Notes under the pieces: generated by a model | Told to the model about the DNA's origin: nothing | The model's input: only the letters and a program-made list of their open reading frames with translations | Database searches by the model: none | Program-made: the position numbers and the translations under genes | Shown here: positions 18,515-28,182 of the stretch, one piece after another | How the letters are laid out: each line of letters opens with the position of its first letter | Position numbering within the stretch: position 1 is the first letter of the stretch | DNA from: Verrucomicrobiota bacterium | GTDB lineage: Bacteria > Verrucomicrobiota > Verrucomicrobiia > Opitutales > Opitutaceae | Length of the DNA stretch: 64,000 nucleotides | Assembly: GCA_016222805.1 (NCBI GenBank) | Contig: JACRQG010000011.1 | Location: 1 to 64,000 of the forward strand | Reading direction: 5' to 3'

Positions 18515-20722
18515 GTGGAAAGGCGCGTCAAGTTCATCTGGGGCGCCTCCAAGGTCATCCGGGGAAAGTGGTTCCTCGGGCTGGTCGGATTGTACAACCG
18601 GCGGGAAGGAGCCCGGGAGGACGGCATCGCGATCAGCGTGCGGGGCCTGCTGATCTGGAGCGGCCTGGCCCTTGGGCTGGCCTGGGTGGCGCTGGCGAGC
18701 TTCGGGTACTGGATGTGGCAGCGCAACCCGTACACGACCCTGACCTACGCCGATGCGCTGCTCTACCCGCTGCGCCGGTCCGCGATCACGGAGAAAAAGG
18801 GCCAGGCGTTCATCGCGCAGGGTTTGGAGCTGGCGCGGGCGGGGAAGTGGACCGACGCCGTGAACCTCCTGCGGCTCGGGTTGGCACGCGCCCCGCGCGA
18901 GATGCGCGCCCGGCTCACCCTGGGGCAGTTCTACCAGGCGACCAACCAACACACCCTCGCCGTGCGGGTGCTGGAAGAGGGATTGGGTGCGGAGTATCCG
19001 GGACGTTCGTACCTCGAAGCGTTGTTCCGGCTGGCCGGGCAGGGGGAGGATTTCGACACCGCCCTGCGCATCATCGAGCGGTATCTCCCCGTCGTCCGGA
19101 AGAACGGGCCAACCGCGGAACAGCAGTGGCTGGAGGACAAGCGTTACGCGGCGTTGACCGGTGCCGGGCGGCACGCGGAGGCGCTGGCGGCGGTCGACAC
19201 CGGTGACGGCAACACGGCAGCGGAACGGCGGGTACTCAGCCTCCTGGCGCTGGGGCGGGCCGAGGAGGCCCTCCAGTTCCTCGCGGAATGGTCCCGCCGG
19301 CCCGGAGCCGATCCCAAGGTGATTGTCCGTCTCGAGGTCCGGGCGTACCGGGACGCGCGGCGTTTCCCGGAGATGGAGCGGTCCCTGGCGGAACTGCGAC
19401 GACGCTCCCCCGGCGAACCCTCCGCGCTGGTCTACGCCGTCGTGCAACAGGCGCTGGCCGGACGGAAGGCGGAGGCGGCCGCGGCGCTGGAGGACTTCCT
19501 GTTCCGATTCGGCGGCTTCGTCGGAAACCTGTCGCTCGTGGCCGCACCGCTGGCGGAGATCAACGCCACGGAACTGGTGACGCGGTGCGCCCAAGCCGCC
19601 CGGGAGCGGGGCTTCCCGTCGGCGCGCTTTTCGGTCTTCGAAGTCGACGCCCTGGTTGGGACTGGTCAATGGGAGGACGCGGCGCAGGTGCTGGAACGCC
19701 TGGCGCCTGCCGTGGAGAAGGACCCCAACGACAAGGTATGGCGGGACTGGATGCAGGCCCTGGTGGACGCCGCCCGCAATCCCGCGGAGGCGCCGCAGCG
19801 CAGTCTCATCGAGTTCCTCCGCGGGCGGGCCTGGGGCATCGGGGTCTTTAGCCGGACTGCCGCAGTGCTCGTCCGGGCCGGGCGGCACGAGACCGCCCAG
19901 GAGGTTTTGGCCCTCGGGATTCGCGCCTTTCCCGCGAGCGCTTCGTTGCAGCGAGCCGCCGCGGAGGTGCGGACGAAACGGCAGGAACAGGAAGCGGCGC
20001 GGTCGCCCGAGGCGCCGGTCGTCGGGGTGACGGCGGCGGAAACCGCCTTTGTGCAACGTCTCGACTATCTCCTGCGCGCGAAGCAATGGGACGAAGCCGC
20101 CCGGCACGTCGCCAAGGTCGCGGCAGAGACGCCGCCGCCGGCCTGGTGGGCCGCGCGCCTGCCCGCGATCCAACTGGCGGGAGTCCGGATCGCGCAGGGA
20201 CGCCGCGATGCGGAGGCGCTGCGGCGCGCGACCGCCGGCTGCGTGGAGGGGCAGCCGACGCGCGTACCCGAGGTCCTGGAACTGGCCCGGGGATTTGTGC
20301 AGGCGGGAGACACGGAGAGCGCCCTCGCGGTCGCACGCGAGGTGGCGAGAATTCTGCCCGGACACGCGGCCACCCAGCGCCTGATCCGCGAATGGGAGGG
20401 TGGGGGCGTCGAAGCGGATGGAGTCGCCGCCCGGCCCGCCGCGCCGGTTGCGCCGGCCGAGGGCGAGTCCCTGCTGGCGCAGCTGCGAGCGCGCCAGGCG
20501 GAAAAGGACTCCCCGGGCATCCTGCGGGTGGCGCGGCTGTTGCTTACCGGCGAACGCAAACGCGCCGAGCAGGCGGTCGCACTGGCCCGGGAGTGGGCCG
20601 GGGCGGGCGATCGGGCCGCGGCGGAACTGCTGCTGCGGGAAGTCTTCCGCAAGCACGAGGGATTCCCGCCGGCCCGCCGGCTCCAGGCGGAGTTCGGTCT
20701 GGCGGCGGAAAACCGGAAATAG
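18515..20722 (+). CDS. Membrane-anchored TPR-repeat protein
   Basis: 735 residues from the GTG at 18515, three bases after the smc stop, so it is probably translated with smc. One membrane segment lies near residues 45-67 (GLLIWSGLALGLAWVALA). The rest is helical and alanine-rich with degenerate tetratricopeptide repeats (for example GQAFIAQGLELARAGKWTDA, then the next repeat with LTLGQFYQATNQH). TPR proteins are scaffolds. A link to SMC or envelope assembly is suggested only by position. No catalytic motif is visible. Confidence 0.78.
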   Translation: MERRVKFIWGASKVIRGKWFLGLVGLYNRREGAREDGIAISVRGLLIWSGLALGLAWVALASFGYWMWQRNPYTTLTYADALLYPLRRSAITEKKGQAFIAQGLELARAGKWTDAVNLLRLGLARAPREMRARLTLGQFYQATNQHTLAVRVLEEGLGAEYPGRSYLEALFRLAGQGEDFDTALRIIERYLPVVRKNGPTAEQQWLEDKRYAALTGAGRHAEALAAVDTGDGNTAAERRVLSLLALGRAEEALQFLAEWSRRPGADPKVIVRLEVRAYRDARRFPEMERSLAELRRRSPGEPSALVYAVVQQALAGRKAEAAAALEDFLFRFGGFVGNLSLVAAPLAEINATELVTRCAQAARERGFPSARFSVFEVDALVGTGQWEDAAQVLERLAPAVEKDPNDKVWRDWMQALVDAARNPAEAPQRSLIEFLRGRAWGIGVFSRTAAVLVRAGRHETAQEVLALGIRAFPASASLQRAAAEVRTKRQEQEAARSPEAPVVGVTAAETAFVQRLDYLLRAKQWDEAARHVAKVAAETPPPAWWAARLPAIQLAGVRIAQGRRDAEALRRATAGCVEGQPTRVPEVLELARGFVQAGDTESALAVAREVARILPGHAATQRLIREWEGGGVEADGVAARPAAPVAPAEGESLLAQLRARQAEKDSPGILRVARLLLTGERKRAEQAVALAREWAGAGDRAAAELLLREVFRKHEGFPPARRLQAEFGLAAENRK

Positions 20723-20757
20723 CCCCGGTCGCCCCCGCGCCGGCGGAGCGCCCCGCC

Positions 20758-22950
20758 TCAGAGAATCAAGTCCGGCGGGACGTTGCTCAGGGCCTCCTCG
20801 ACGGTGGTGAGCCCCATCTTGACCTTGAGCATCGAGTCCTGGTGCAGCGTCTTCATGCCGTTCTTCATCGCGATGCGCTTCAGCTCGGCGACCTCGATCT
20901 CCTTGTTGATGCCCTCGGTCAGTTCCTCGCTGTTGGTCATCAATTCATGGATACCCACGCGGCCCTTGTAGCCGGTGCCGCTGCAGGTCGGGCAGCCGTG
21001 CGGGTTGGCCTTGTAGACCTGGCCGCTCCAGCCGAGGGCCTTTTCCATGATCTCCTTTTCGCGCCCCTGCGGTTCGTAGGGCAGCTTGCAGTTCTTGCAG
21101 ACGCGCCGCAGCAGCCGCTGGGCGCAGACACACACGAGGGAGGCGGAGATGTTGAAGGGTTCGACGCCCATCTCGCCAATGCGGGCGACCGTCGAGGGCG
21201 CGTCGTTGGTGTGAAGGGTGGAGACGAGAAGGTGGCCGGTCAGCGCGGCCTCCACGGCGATGCCCGCGGTCTCCTCGTCGCGGATTTCGCCGACGAGGAT
21301 GATGTCGGGGTCCATGCGCAGGTAGCACCGCAGGGCCCGGGCGAAGGTCAGGCCGATCTGGCGGTTCATCTGCATCTGGTTCAGTCCCGGCAGAGTGTAC
21401 TCGATCGGGTCCTCGGCGGTCTGGATGTTGACGTCGGGCGTGTTGATTTCGGCGAGCGCCGCGTAGAGCGTCATCGACTTGCCCGAGCCGGTGGGGCCGC
21501 AGTGCAGGATCATGCCGTAGGGCTGGCGGATGCACTCCCGGTACTTGGCCAGGTTTTCGTCGGAGAATCCGAGGACCGGGAGCGGCAGCGTGCTCTTCTG
21601 CTTGTCGAGAATACGCATGACGACCTTTTCGCCGTCCTTCATCGGCCCGGTCGCCACGCGCAGGTCGAGGTCCATGTTCTTCTTCGTAAAATGCTTGAAC
21701 ACGATGCGGCCGTCCTGGGGGAGCCGGCGCTCCGAGATATCCAGGTTGCACATGATCTTCAGGCGCGCCACGAGGGCCCCGGTGACCTGCTTGGGCAGGC
21801 GCAGTTTCTCCTGGCAGAGGCCGTCGATGCGGTAGCGGACGCAGAGATCCTTTTCCTGCGGCTCGATGTGGATGTCGGAGGCGCCGCTGATGTAGGCGTC
21901 CTCGATGATCCGGTTGGCGAGCTGGACAATGGGAGCGGATTCCTCGCTCTCGAGATCCTTGGCGCTGACCTCCTTGCCCTCGCCCTCGACGGAGTAGGCG
22001 TTCTGGATGACCTCGGTGACCGCGGAAATGTCGACATCTCCCTGCTGCGCCGGTCCGGCGGCCTTGGAATCCTTGAAGTACTTCTTGAGGAGCGAATCGA
22101 ACAACGTCGCCGACACGACGCTGACCTCCTCGATGGAGAGCTCGGTGGTCTGGGTGAACGACTCGCGCTTGGCGTAGTCGAGGGGGTTGGTCATCACGAC
22201 CGCAACCGAACTCGGGCTCAGGCGCTTGTGCGGGAAGACGCCTTCGCGGCGGATGATGGCGTCGCCCGTCACCTCGATCAGCTTGTCGTCGATTTCAATC
22301 TCCTCGACCTTGGTGACCAGGGGCAGATCGGTGAGCTTGGCGATGAACCGCGCCGTATCCTCGGCGTTGGGAACGAACTTCGGATCCACCATCCGGTGGA
22401 TGAGCGTCGAGGAGTACTCGGCGACCTCCTTGAGGAGGTTCAAGTCCTTCTCGGTGAACTCGCCGTCGGTGCCGGCCGAGAGCTCTTTGTTCAGCACCTG
22501 GATCGCACCCAGGGTGATCGTCGTCTTCAGCGGCACCGTCAGCATCGACCGGACCTCGAAACCGGTGGTCTGGGTCATCGACGCCATGAACGGCGCCTGG
22601 CTCTCGGAGTTGCGGAAGAAGACGGGCTCCCCCGTCTCCACCACCTTGCCGACGATGCCCTTGCCGACGGGAACCTTCAGGGAAAGGAGCTTGGCCGCGG
22701 TGTCCTGGAATTTCTTCTCCTTGGCGGGATTCCCGGCCCAGAGGGTGGGCGAGTAGTAAACCTGCTTGAAGGCGATCTCGTTGCCTTCGACGAGATAGAA
22801 CGTCATCGACTGCGCCTGCAGCGCCTCGACGACCTTCGACGCGGTGAGCTCGATGACCGACGCGACATCCTCCCGGCTCGGCGCCGGCTTGGAAATCACC
22901 TTGATGAGCAGGGAGCGTCGCAGGGTACTGGCAAGGGAGGAGGATGCCAT
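20758..22950 (-). CDS. GspE/PilB-type secretion ATPase with N-terminal GAF domain
   Basis: 730 residues from the ATG at 22950. Residues about 30-180 form a GAF-type sensor domain ([17 protein letters not shown] and MLTVPLKTT). Residues about 330-720 are the assembly ATPase: Walker [10 protein letters not shown], Asp-box, Walker [15 protein letters not shown], His box [14 protein letters not shown], and the PilB/GspE four-cysteine zinc loop (CKNC and CPTC). Such ATPases drive type IV pilus or type II secretion pseudopilus assembly. No other pilus genes lie nearby. A GAF domain in front of the ATPase instead of the usual N1 (MshEN) domain suggests ligand or redox control, which is inference. 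Confidence 0.93.
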   Translation of the reverse strand: MASSSLASTLRRSLLIKVISKPAPSREDVASVIELTASKVVEALQAQSMTFYLVEGNEIAFKQVYYSPTLWAGNPAKEKKFQDTAAKLLSLKVPVGKGIVGKVVETGEPVFFRNSESQAPFMASMTQTTGFEVRSMLTVPLKTTITLGAIQVLNKELSAGTDGEFTEKDLNLLKEVAEYSSTLIHRMVDPKFVPNAEDTARFIAKLTDLPLVTKVEEIEIDDKLIEVTGDAIIRREGVFPHKRLSPSSVAVVMTNPLDYAKRESFTQTTELSIEEVSVVSATLFDSLLKKYFKDSKAAGPAQQGDVDISAVTEVIQNAYSVEGEGKEVSAKDLESEESAPIVQLANRIIEDAYISGASDIHIEPQEKDLCVRYRIDGLCQEKLRLPKQVTGALVARLKIMCNLDISERRLPQDGRIVFKHFTKKNMDLDLRVATGPMKDGEKVVMRILDKQKSTLPLPVLGFSDENLAKYRECIRQPYGMILHCGPTGSGKSMTLYAALAEINTPDVNIQTAEDPIEYTLPGLNQMQMNRQIGLTFARALRCYLRMDPDIILVGEIRDEETAGIAVEAALTGHLLVSTLHTNDAPSTVARIGEMGVEPFNISASLVCVCAQRLLRRVCKNCKLPYEPQGREKEIMEKALGWSGQVYKANPHGCPTCSGTGYKGRVGIHELMTNSEELTEGINKEIEVAELKRIAMKNGMKTLHQDSMLKVKMGLTTVEEALSNVPPDLIL

Positions 22951-23067
22951 GACGGGAAGGCGGCAGGTTCGGATCCAGGTCCGGGATTGTCAAAGCCGGG
23001 GAGCAGTGCGGCAATGCGAATTGTCCGCGACGCACTCCGTATCTCTACGGCCCGGCCCGGGCGACTC

Positions 23068-23499
23068 ATGTGGGACTGGATCAAAGGCAAACTGCGCTCC
23101 GCCGGGGCGCCGGGCGATATTGGCGCCCGCGGCGAGGCGGCGGCGGCGGCCTGGCTGCGGCGCCACCGCGGGGTGACCCTCCTCGAACGCAACTGGCGCA
23201 ACCCGCGCGACCGTCGCGATGAGATCGATCTGATTTGCCGGGAGGACGACGTGGTCGTGTTCGTGGAGGTGAAGGCACGCGCCGCCGGGGCGCTCGTGCC
23301 AGGGTATTATGCGGTAGACGAACGCAAAAAGCGGGTGCTACGGCGGGCGATCAAGGCCTACCTTGCCCAACTCCCGGTCAAGCCGCGGACGTTTCGTTTC
23401 GACGTCGTCGAGGTGATTTGGCGCGCAGACGCCGCGGACGCGGCGGAGGTCCTTCATTTCGAAAACGTCCCGTTGTTTTCGAAGCACTTCCGCCCGTGA
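23068..23499 (+). CDS. yraN: YraN family (UPF0102) endonuclease-like protein
   Basis: 143 residues from the ATG at 23068; an alternative ATG at 23014 would add 18 residues. The YraN pattern is complete: GARGEAAAAAWL, then NWRNPRDRRDEIDLIC and VVFVEVKAR, which together hold the E-D-ExK nuclease-fold residues. The family has a restriction-endonuclease-like fold and is found beside replication and translation genes; its exact role is not settled. It is divergent from the pilB-like gene and lies 79 bp before zwf. Confidence 0.9.
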   Translation: MWDWIKGKLRSAGAPGDIGARGEAAAAAWLRRHRGVTLLERNWRNPRDRRDEIDLICREDDVVVFVEVKARAAGALVPGYYAVDERKKRVLRRAIKAYLAQLPVKPRTFRFDVVEVIWRADAADAAEVLHFENVPLFSKHFRP

Positions 23500-23578
23500 C
23501 CGGCCGCGCGCCGCCGGCGGTTCGTCGGACGTCATTTCCCTTGCCGTGCGCGGGGCGGCGCCGGAAAAGTGCGGGCGC

Positions 23579-25120
23579 ATGCCTGAGACTTCCCGCCATC
23601 CGTTCCTCCACGGGCTGAGCAAGCACCGGGGGGCGCCACCCACCGTCGTGGTGATCTTCGGTGCGTCCGGGGACCTCACGGCGCGCAAGCTCATCCCGGC
23701 GGTGTACAACCTGGGCCATGACGGCCTTCTGCCGGCGGACTTCTTCCTCGTCGGTTACGGGCGGAAGGAAATCCCCGACGAGGAGTTTCGCGGCCTGGCG
23801 GCGGCGGCGATCCGGGAACACTCCCGCCGCGAACTCGAACCGGCCAGCTGGGAGCGGGTGGCAGCCCACACCACCTATGTGGCGGGCGGCTACGACGACC
23901 CGGCCGCTTTCACGCGGCTAGCGGCGCACATCGACGCCATCGAGGCGCGCCTGGGGCGGGACGTGCAGCGGCTGTTCTACATCTCCACGCCGCCGTCCGT
24001 GTTCGTCCCGATCGTCCGCCACCTCGGGGCCAGCGGGCTGGCGGCCCGCCACCTCGGGTCGCCGTTGCACGCCAAGGTGATCGTGGAGAAGCCGTTCGGG
24101 AAGGACCTGCCGTCGGCCCGCGAACTCAATTCCGCGATCCGCGCGGTGTTCCAGGAGCACCAGGTGTATCGCATCGATCACTACCTAGGCAAGGAGACGG
24201 TCCAGGACCTGCTGGTGCAGCGGTTCGCCAACGCCATCTTCGAGCCCCTGTGGAACCGGAACTTCATCGACAGCGTGCAGATCACCGTCGCGGAGGAGGT
24301 GGGGGTGGGGACGCGCGGGGGCTATTACGAGCAAAGCGGCTGCCTGCGGGACATGATCCAGAACCACACGATGCAGCTGCTCGCGCTGACGGCGATGGAG
24401 CCCCCGGGCTCGCTGGAGCCGGAGGCGATCCGGGACGAAAAGGTCAAGGTGCTGAACGCGATCCAGCCACTGACGATCGGGCCGGGCGGGGACGTGGCCC
24501 GCGCGCAGTACGCGGCGGGCCTGGTCGCCGGCAAGGCCGTGCCGGGCTACCTGGAGGAGGAGGGGATCGCCTCGCAGTCGGCGACCGAGACCTATGCGGC
24601 GCTCCGCCTCTCCATCAACAATTGGCGCTGGCAGGGGGTGCCGTTCTACCTGCGCTCCGGCAAGCGGATGGCACGCCGCGTCTCGGAGATCGCGATCAAC
24701 TTCCGGCGGCCGCCCGGGACGCTGTTCGCCGGGGAGACCGCGCGCTTCGATCTCGCGGCCAATACGCTCTCGTTCCAGATCCAGCCCGACGAGGGCCTGA
24801 GCCTCATCCTCAACACGAAGGTGCCGGGCCTGGAGACGCGCACCCAGCCGGTGAAGATGAGCTTCCGCTATGCGACGACCTTCGGCTCCAACACTGCCGA
24901 GGCGTACGAACGGCTTGTCCTCGATGCGATGGTGGGCGACGGCACGCTTTTCATCCGGGGCGACGAAGCGGAGGCCTCCTGGCGGCTCTACACGCCGGTG
25001 CTCGACTACTGGCGCAGCGTCGGCCGGGCCGGGATGGACGAATACGCCGCCGGCGGCTGGGGCCCGCCGAGTGCCGACGCGCTGCTGGCTCGCCAGGGCC
25101 ATCGCTGGCGCCAGCCCTGA
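23579..25120 (+). CDS. zwf: Glucose-6-phosphate 1-dehydrogenase
   Basis: 513 residues, the usual length. The N-terminal Rossmann motif is GASGDLTARK, and the active-site stretch is RIDHYLGKETVQ, with the catalytic His-Asp dyad region and substrate Lys. It oxidises glucose-6-phosphate to 6-phosphogluconolactone with NAD(P)+, the first step of the oxidative pentose phosphate pathway. It is followed after five bases by the OpcA-like gene, so the pair is one transcript. The start is the ATG at 23579. Confidence 0.97.
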   Translation: MPETSRHPFLHGLSKHRGAPPTVVVIFGASGDLTARKLIPAVYNLGHDGLLPADFFLVGYGRKEIPDEEFRGLAAAAIREHSRRELEPASWERVAAHTTYVAGGYDDPAAFTRLAAHIDAIEARLGRDVQRLFYISTPPSVFVPIVRHLGASGLAARHLGSPLHAKVIVEKPFGKDLPSARELNSAIRAVFQEHQVYRIDHYLGKETVQDLLVQRFANAIFEPLWNRNFIDSVQITVAEEVGVGTRGGYYEQSGCLRDMIQNHTMQLLALTAMEPPGSLEPEAIRDEKVKVLNAIQPLTIGPGGDVARAQYAAGLVAGKAVPGYLEEEGIASQSATETYAALRLSINNWRWQGVPFYLRSGKRMARRVSEIAINFRRPPGTLFAGETARFDLAANTLSFQIQPDEGLSLILNTKVPGLETRTQPVKMSFRYATTFGSNTAEAYERLVLDAMVGDGTLFIRGDEAEASWRLYTPVLDYWRSVGRAGMDEYAAGGWGPPSADALLARQGHRWRQP

Positions 25121-25125
25121 GCGCC

Positions 25126-26121
25126 ATGGGTGCCGTTTTTCAGGCCCTGCCCGGGTTGGAGGTGCCGGTCGGTGCGATCGGCCGGAGCCTCGCGCAGATG
25201 TGGACGGAGAGCGCTGCTGGTGGGCGCCCGGCCCCCGAGGCCGACGATGCGCGGGCCACGCAGGTGAACTTCGTGCTGCACCTCGGGCTCAACTCGACGC
25301 CGGAGGATGCGTTGGAGCAGTTCGCGACCGTGGTCCGATTCTCGCGACGTTACCCGGGCCGGGTCGTGGTGCTCTGTCCCCTGCATGAGGACGTGCCGCA
25401 ACCGGAGATCCGGGCGAAAATCTACGGCGAGTGTTTCCTGGGAAAATCCCGATCCGACAAGCGGTGTGTCGAGTTCGTGATGCTCAGCTATTCGCGTAGC
25501 GCGCGCCGCCACCTCGAGAACCAGGTATCGATCTGTCTCTCCACCGACCTTCCCCTCTATTACTGGGCCCACCGGTTCTCCGCCAGCGGGCGGCTTGCCG
25601 ATTATCGGTACCTCCTTTCGCAGGCGAAGCGGGTGCTGCTCGACAGTGCGATCGCGCCCGCGGACGCGCTGGCCTACCCATGGCCCAATCCGGCCGCCAC
25701 GCGAGATCTGGTCCACTGCCGCCTGCTGCCGTTCCGGCAGAGTCTCGGGCAATTCCTCGCCGCGTACCGGCGCGAGATCCTGATCGACGGCTTGCGGGAG
25801 GTCACAGTCACCCATGGCACAGCCCTGACGGCGGAGGCGCGCGTGGCGCTGGGATGGCTCGAGGCGCGCCTGACCGATTGCGGTTTGCGCGCGGGCCAGA
25901 CGGTCTTCCGTCACACGCCGGCCGCGGAGGACGAGCCCGTGTCCCATCTCGGGGTTGCGATGACCTACGAGGAATCGGCGCGGTACTTCCGCTGGCGCGG
26001 CGATGTGAGGTCCGGTCAGGCCTTGTTCGAGGCGGACCTCGGGGCGGGCCGCACCACGCTGTCGGCGGGGATCAGCCTGCTTTCGCCGGAAAACGCGTTG
26101 AGCGAGGCGATGTTCTTCTGA
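25126..26121 (+). CDS. opcA: OpcA-like glucose-6-phosphate dehydrogenase assembly protein
   Basis: 331 residues, starting five bases after zwf. The features fit the OpcA family: a mixed alpha/beta protein with a central LPLYYWAHRF (the usual LPLVLWW-type strand), then YLLSQAKRVLLDS and a late repeat of beta strands. In cyanobacteria and actinobacteria OpcA activates or stabilises G6PDH and mediates redox control. Its position directly behind zwf strongly supports the same job here. Sequence similarity is moderate, so the family call rests on layout plus motif pattern. Confidence 0.8.
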   Translation: MGAVFQALPGLEVPVGAIGRSLAQMWTESAAGGRPAPEADDARATQVNFVLHLGLNSTPEDALEQFATVVRFSRRYPGRVVVLCPLHEDVPQPEIRAKIYGECFLGKSRSDKRCVEFVMLSYSRSARRHLENQVSICLSTDLPLYYWAHRFSASGRLADYRYLLSQAKRVLLDSAIAPADALAYPWPNPAATRDLVHCRLLPFRQSLGQFLAAYRREILIDGLREVTVTHGTALTAEARVALGWLEARLTDCGLRAGQTVFRHTPAAEDEPVSHLGVAMTYEESARYFRWRGDVRSGQALFEADLGAGRTTLSAGISLLSPENALSEAMFF

Positions 26122-26181
26122 CCCGCCCGGAAGCGTTCGGTCGACGGCCCCCCGTGACCGCGGCGCCGGTGGAACGACGAA

Positions 26182-26216
26182 ACCCGGGGCCTGGCGCAGT
26201 GCGCCCGACCCCGGGT
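26182..26216. terminator. Strong nested hairpin between convergent genes
   Basis: An outer 8-bp perfect stem ACCCGGGG/CCCCGGGT (26182-26189 with 26209-26216) encloses an inner GGCGC/GCGCC stem (26193-26197 with 26201-26205). It sits between the convergent opcA-like and actin-like genes. No T-run follows on either strand, so its role as a bidirectional terminator is likely but not certain. Confidence 0.45.
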
Positions 26217-26242
26217 CCGATCCACAATATTGCCGGGCCAAC

Positions 26243-27358
26243 TCAGCCGAGCAAAGTCTGCCACTGGTTGTCGCGCGCCATGCGTGCGACCTTGAGCGCG
26301 CCCGCGGCGACGAAGTCCTTGTAATTTTCCCCGAGCACCCGCACCTGCGGGCTGTCGAAACCCTCCTCAAGGAGCTTGGCTTGGAGGGCCACGCCAAACC
26401 CGCGGATGAGGCTGCCGCCGCCGGTGACGATCACGTTGCGGAGCAGTTCGGCAACCGTGTCGGGATCCGCTCGGGAAATGAGTTCGCGGGTCATCTCGAA
26501 GGCCTTTTGCAGGAGCGCCTCGCAGCCCGCTCCGACCTGCGCGGAGACGTCGATCTTCCGGGCCTTGCCCCCGACCATCACCGTCGCGATGGCTGGCGCT
26601 GCGCCGTCCTCGGCCAACACCCAGGAGTGGCGCTCCTTGATCTCGCGGATGCGCGAAACGGTGAGCCCGGACTCCGGATACTCGGCGAGCACGCGGTCGA
26701 GGATGATCTGGTCGATGGCGTCGCCGGCGAAAGGCACGCTGAGCTGATCCTCCACCGTCGGATAGTGGCCCTGCACGAGGCACACGTCGATGGAACCGGC
26801 GCCGATGTCGACGTAGATGGAGTTGAGCACCGGGTCCTGATAGTCGGGATCGTTGAGGCGGGCCTCGTTGCGCACGCCGAGGGCGGCGAGGAAGGGCTCC
26901 GGGACGAAGATGACCTTCTGGAACACTCCCCGCACGGCGCTCCGGGCGTTTTCGCGCGCCACCAGGTCGGAACTGGCGGGCATGCCGATCACGGCGCGGG
27001 TTTCGCGGCCCCGGGTGTCGAGCAGTTCGCCGAGGTGGCGGGCAAAAGCGGTTGCGACGTCGAGATCGTCGATGACGCCGCCGCGCAGCGGGCGGACGAG
27101 GCGGAGGTTGGTCTTGTGCTTCAGGGCCATGCGGCCGAAGAGGATCTTCGCGTCGCCGGGCAGCACGCCGGGCAGCACATCCTCGTGCGCATAGCCGACC
27201 ACGGTCGGCACGAGTTCGCGGTGCAGGATGGGCTCCGCGCCGCGGACGGCAGTCATGACGCTGGAGATGTTCGTGCCCCAGTCGAGTCCGACCAGGAGGG
27301 TTTCAGTGGTGGCTTCGGCGGTGGCAACGCCGCCGGACTTGGACGAGCTGGCTTTCAT
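26243..27358 (-). CDS. MamK/MreB-like bacterial actin
   Basis: 371 residues from the ATG at 27358. Actin-fold ATPase motifs are in order: phosphate-1 GLDWGTNIS, connect-1 region AVIGMPASS, phosphate-2 YVDIGAGSIDVCLV, adenosine motif NVIVTGGGSLIRG, and a late helix. Middle-segment features (GGVIDDLDVATAFARHL and VPEPFLAALG) are closer to MamK than to cell-shape MreB. About 25 extra Ser/Ala/Thr-rich N-terminal residues are likely disordered. It follows the small helical gene at 27410-27844 by 51 bp on the same strand. The filament's cargo is unknown; no magnetosome genes are present. Confidence 0.82.
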   Translation of the reverse strand: MKASSSKSGGVATAEATTETLLVGLDWGTNISSVMTAVRGAEPILHRELVPTVVGYAHEDVLPGVLPGDAKILFGRMALKHKTNLRLVRPLRGGVIDDLDVATAFARHLGELLDTRGRETRAVIGMPASSDLVARENARSAVRGVFQKVIFVPEPFLAALGVRNEARLNDPDYQDPVLNSIYVDIGAGSIDVCLVQGHYPTVEDQLSVPFAGDAIDQIILDRVLAEYPESGLTVSRIREIKERHSWVLAEDGAAPAIATVMVGGKARKIDVSAQVGAGCEALLQKAFEMTRELISRADPDTVAELLRNVIVTGGGSLIRGFGVALQAKLLEEGFDSPQVRVLGENYKDFVAAGALKVARMARDNQWQTLLG

Positions 27359-27409
27359 GCGGATGGTGGATCGGATGTTGGTACTTCTACTGTGGATTCG
27401 GACGAAAGT

Positions 27410-27844
27410 TCAGGCGGCGACCAGCGCCCGGCGACCCATCGCCGGGGTGGGGTGGTCGACTCCGAGCGCGTCGAGCATGCCCGGGATGTCGTCGATGGGG
27501 ATGCGGCGGCGGAGCTGGAAACCACCCGAGGCGGCCGGCGGGGAGTCAGCGCGGCCGAGACTGTGCAGGACGAGCCGGCGGGACAGCCAGGCATCGGCAA
27601 CCTGGCGTTGGACGCGGGTGAAGAGGTCCCGCAGGGCCTGCTGGGCGGCTGGCACGGCCAGACCGCATCCGCGCGACCATTCCGCAATGAGTGGCGGCAA
27701 CTCCTGCTGCAGCAGCCGGGCGGCCTCGCGTTCACGGGCTTCCGCCCGCAGCAGGCAGGCCTCGCGCACACCCTCCTCGATCGCGTTCCAGAGTTCGCCA
27801 CATCGGGCGGAACTCGCGGGGGCGGGAGGGGCGGAAAGAGACAT
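27410..27844 (-). CDS. Small helical protein upstream of the actin-like gene
   Basis: 144 residues from the ATG at 27844. An in-frame extension to 28078 lacks protein-like composition and is rejected. The sequence is mostly amphipathic helix rich in Ala, Arg, Leu and Glu (for example EGVREACLLRAEAREREAAR). It ends in a short Gly/Pro-containing segment (DDIPGMLDALGVDHPTPAMG). No family is recognised. Being first in a two-gene unit with the MamK-like actin, 51 bp apart, it could be a filament regulator or adaptor; this is inferred from position only. Confidence 0.6.
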   Translation of the reverse strand: MSLSAPPAPASSARCGELWNAIEEGVREACLLRAEAREREAARLLQQELPPLIAEWSRGCGLAVPAAQQALRDLFTRVQRQVADAWLSRRLVLHSLGRADSPPAASGGFQLRRRIPIDDIPGMLDALGVDHPTPAMGRRALVAA

Positions 27845-28182
27845 GCCCCGGGGAAAAGCATCGCATGCGCCAACCGCCGGATGTCTCTCCTTAGACGCGA
27901 AGCGACAGGAGCTTAAAATTTCATTGGATTCGCTCTGCCTCGCCCGGTCGCGGTGAGATTTCCGCCGGGGGAAATTATTTCCTACCGGCAGAAGGAACCC
28001 TGAAATCATGACGAGCGCGATTCGGTGCGCGCCCCGGCGGCCCAGACGCGAGAGGCCGGATTCCGTCGCCGGCCGCATCCTGGCCCAATCCGTTCTCGGC
28101 GGCGTTTTTTCGATGGGGTGAGTACCAAAGGTTCGACACCTTCGCCTGTGGTGTGGACGCTACCTTTGAACCCCGTTTTTGC
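27845..28182. other. 338-bp divergent intergenic region
   Basis: This gap separates the actin unit (leftward) from the ceramidase-like unit (rightward). It includes AT-richer patches (AAAATTTCATT near 27915 and AAATTATTTCC near 27970), which are unusual for this genome and probably mark promoters. A 7-bp inverted pair CAAAGGT/ACCTTTG lies near 28128-28167. No RNA gene is recognised. Confidence 0.45.

Noticed and set aside
14462-20656. Very long open frame on the minus strand across smc and the TPR gene
   Set aside because: It is antisense to two well-supported genes, has His/Arg/Leu-rich composition with no motifs, and is the expected by-product of high GC.
20086-23499. Long plus-strand open frame that includes yraN at its end
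   Set aside because: Only the last 143 residues are YraN; the upstream part is antisense to the pilB-like gene or out of frame with the TPR gene, with Asp/Gly/Leu-rich noise.
26243-27844. Magnetosome gene cluster
   Set aside because: Only a MamK-like actin is present, with no other magnetosome genes; the resemblance is to the filament family, not to the organelle.
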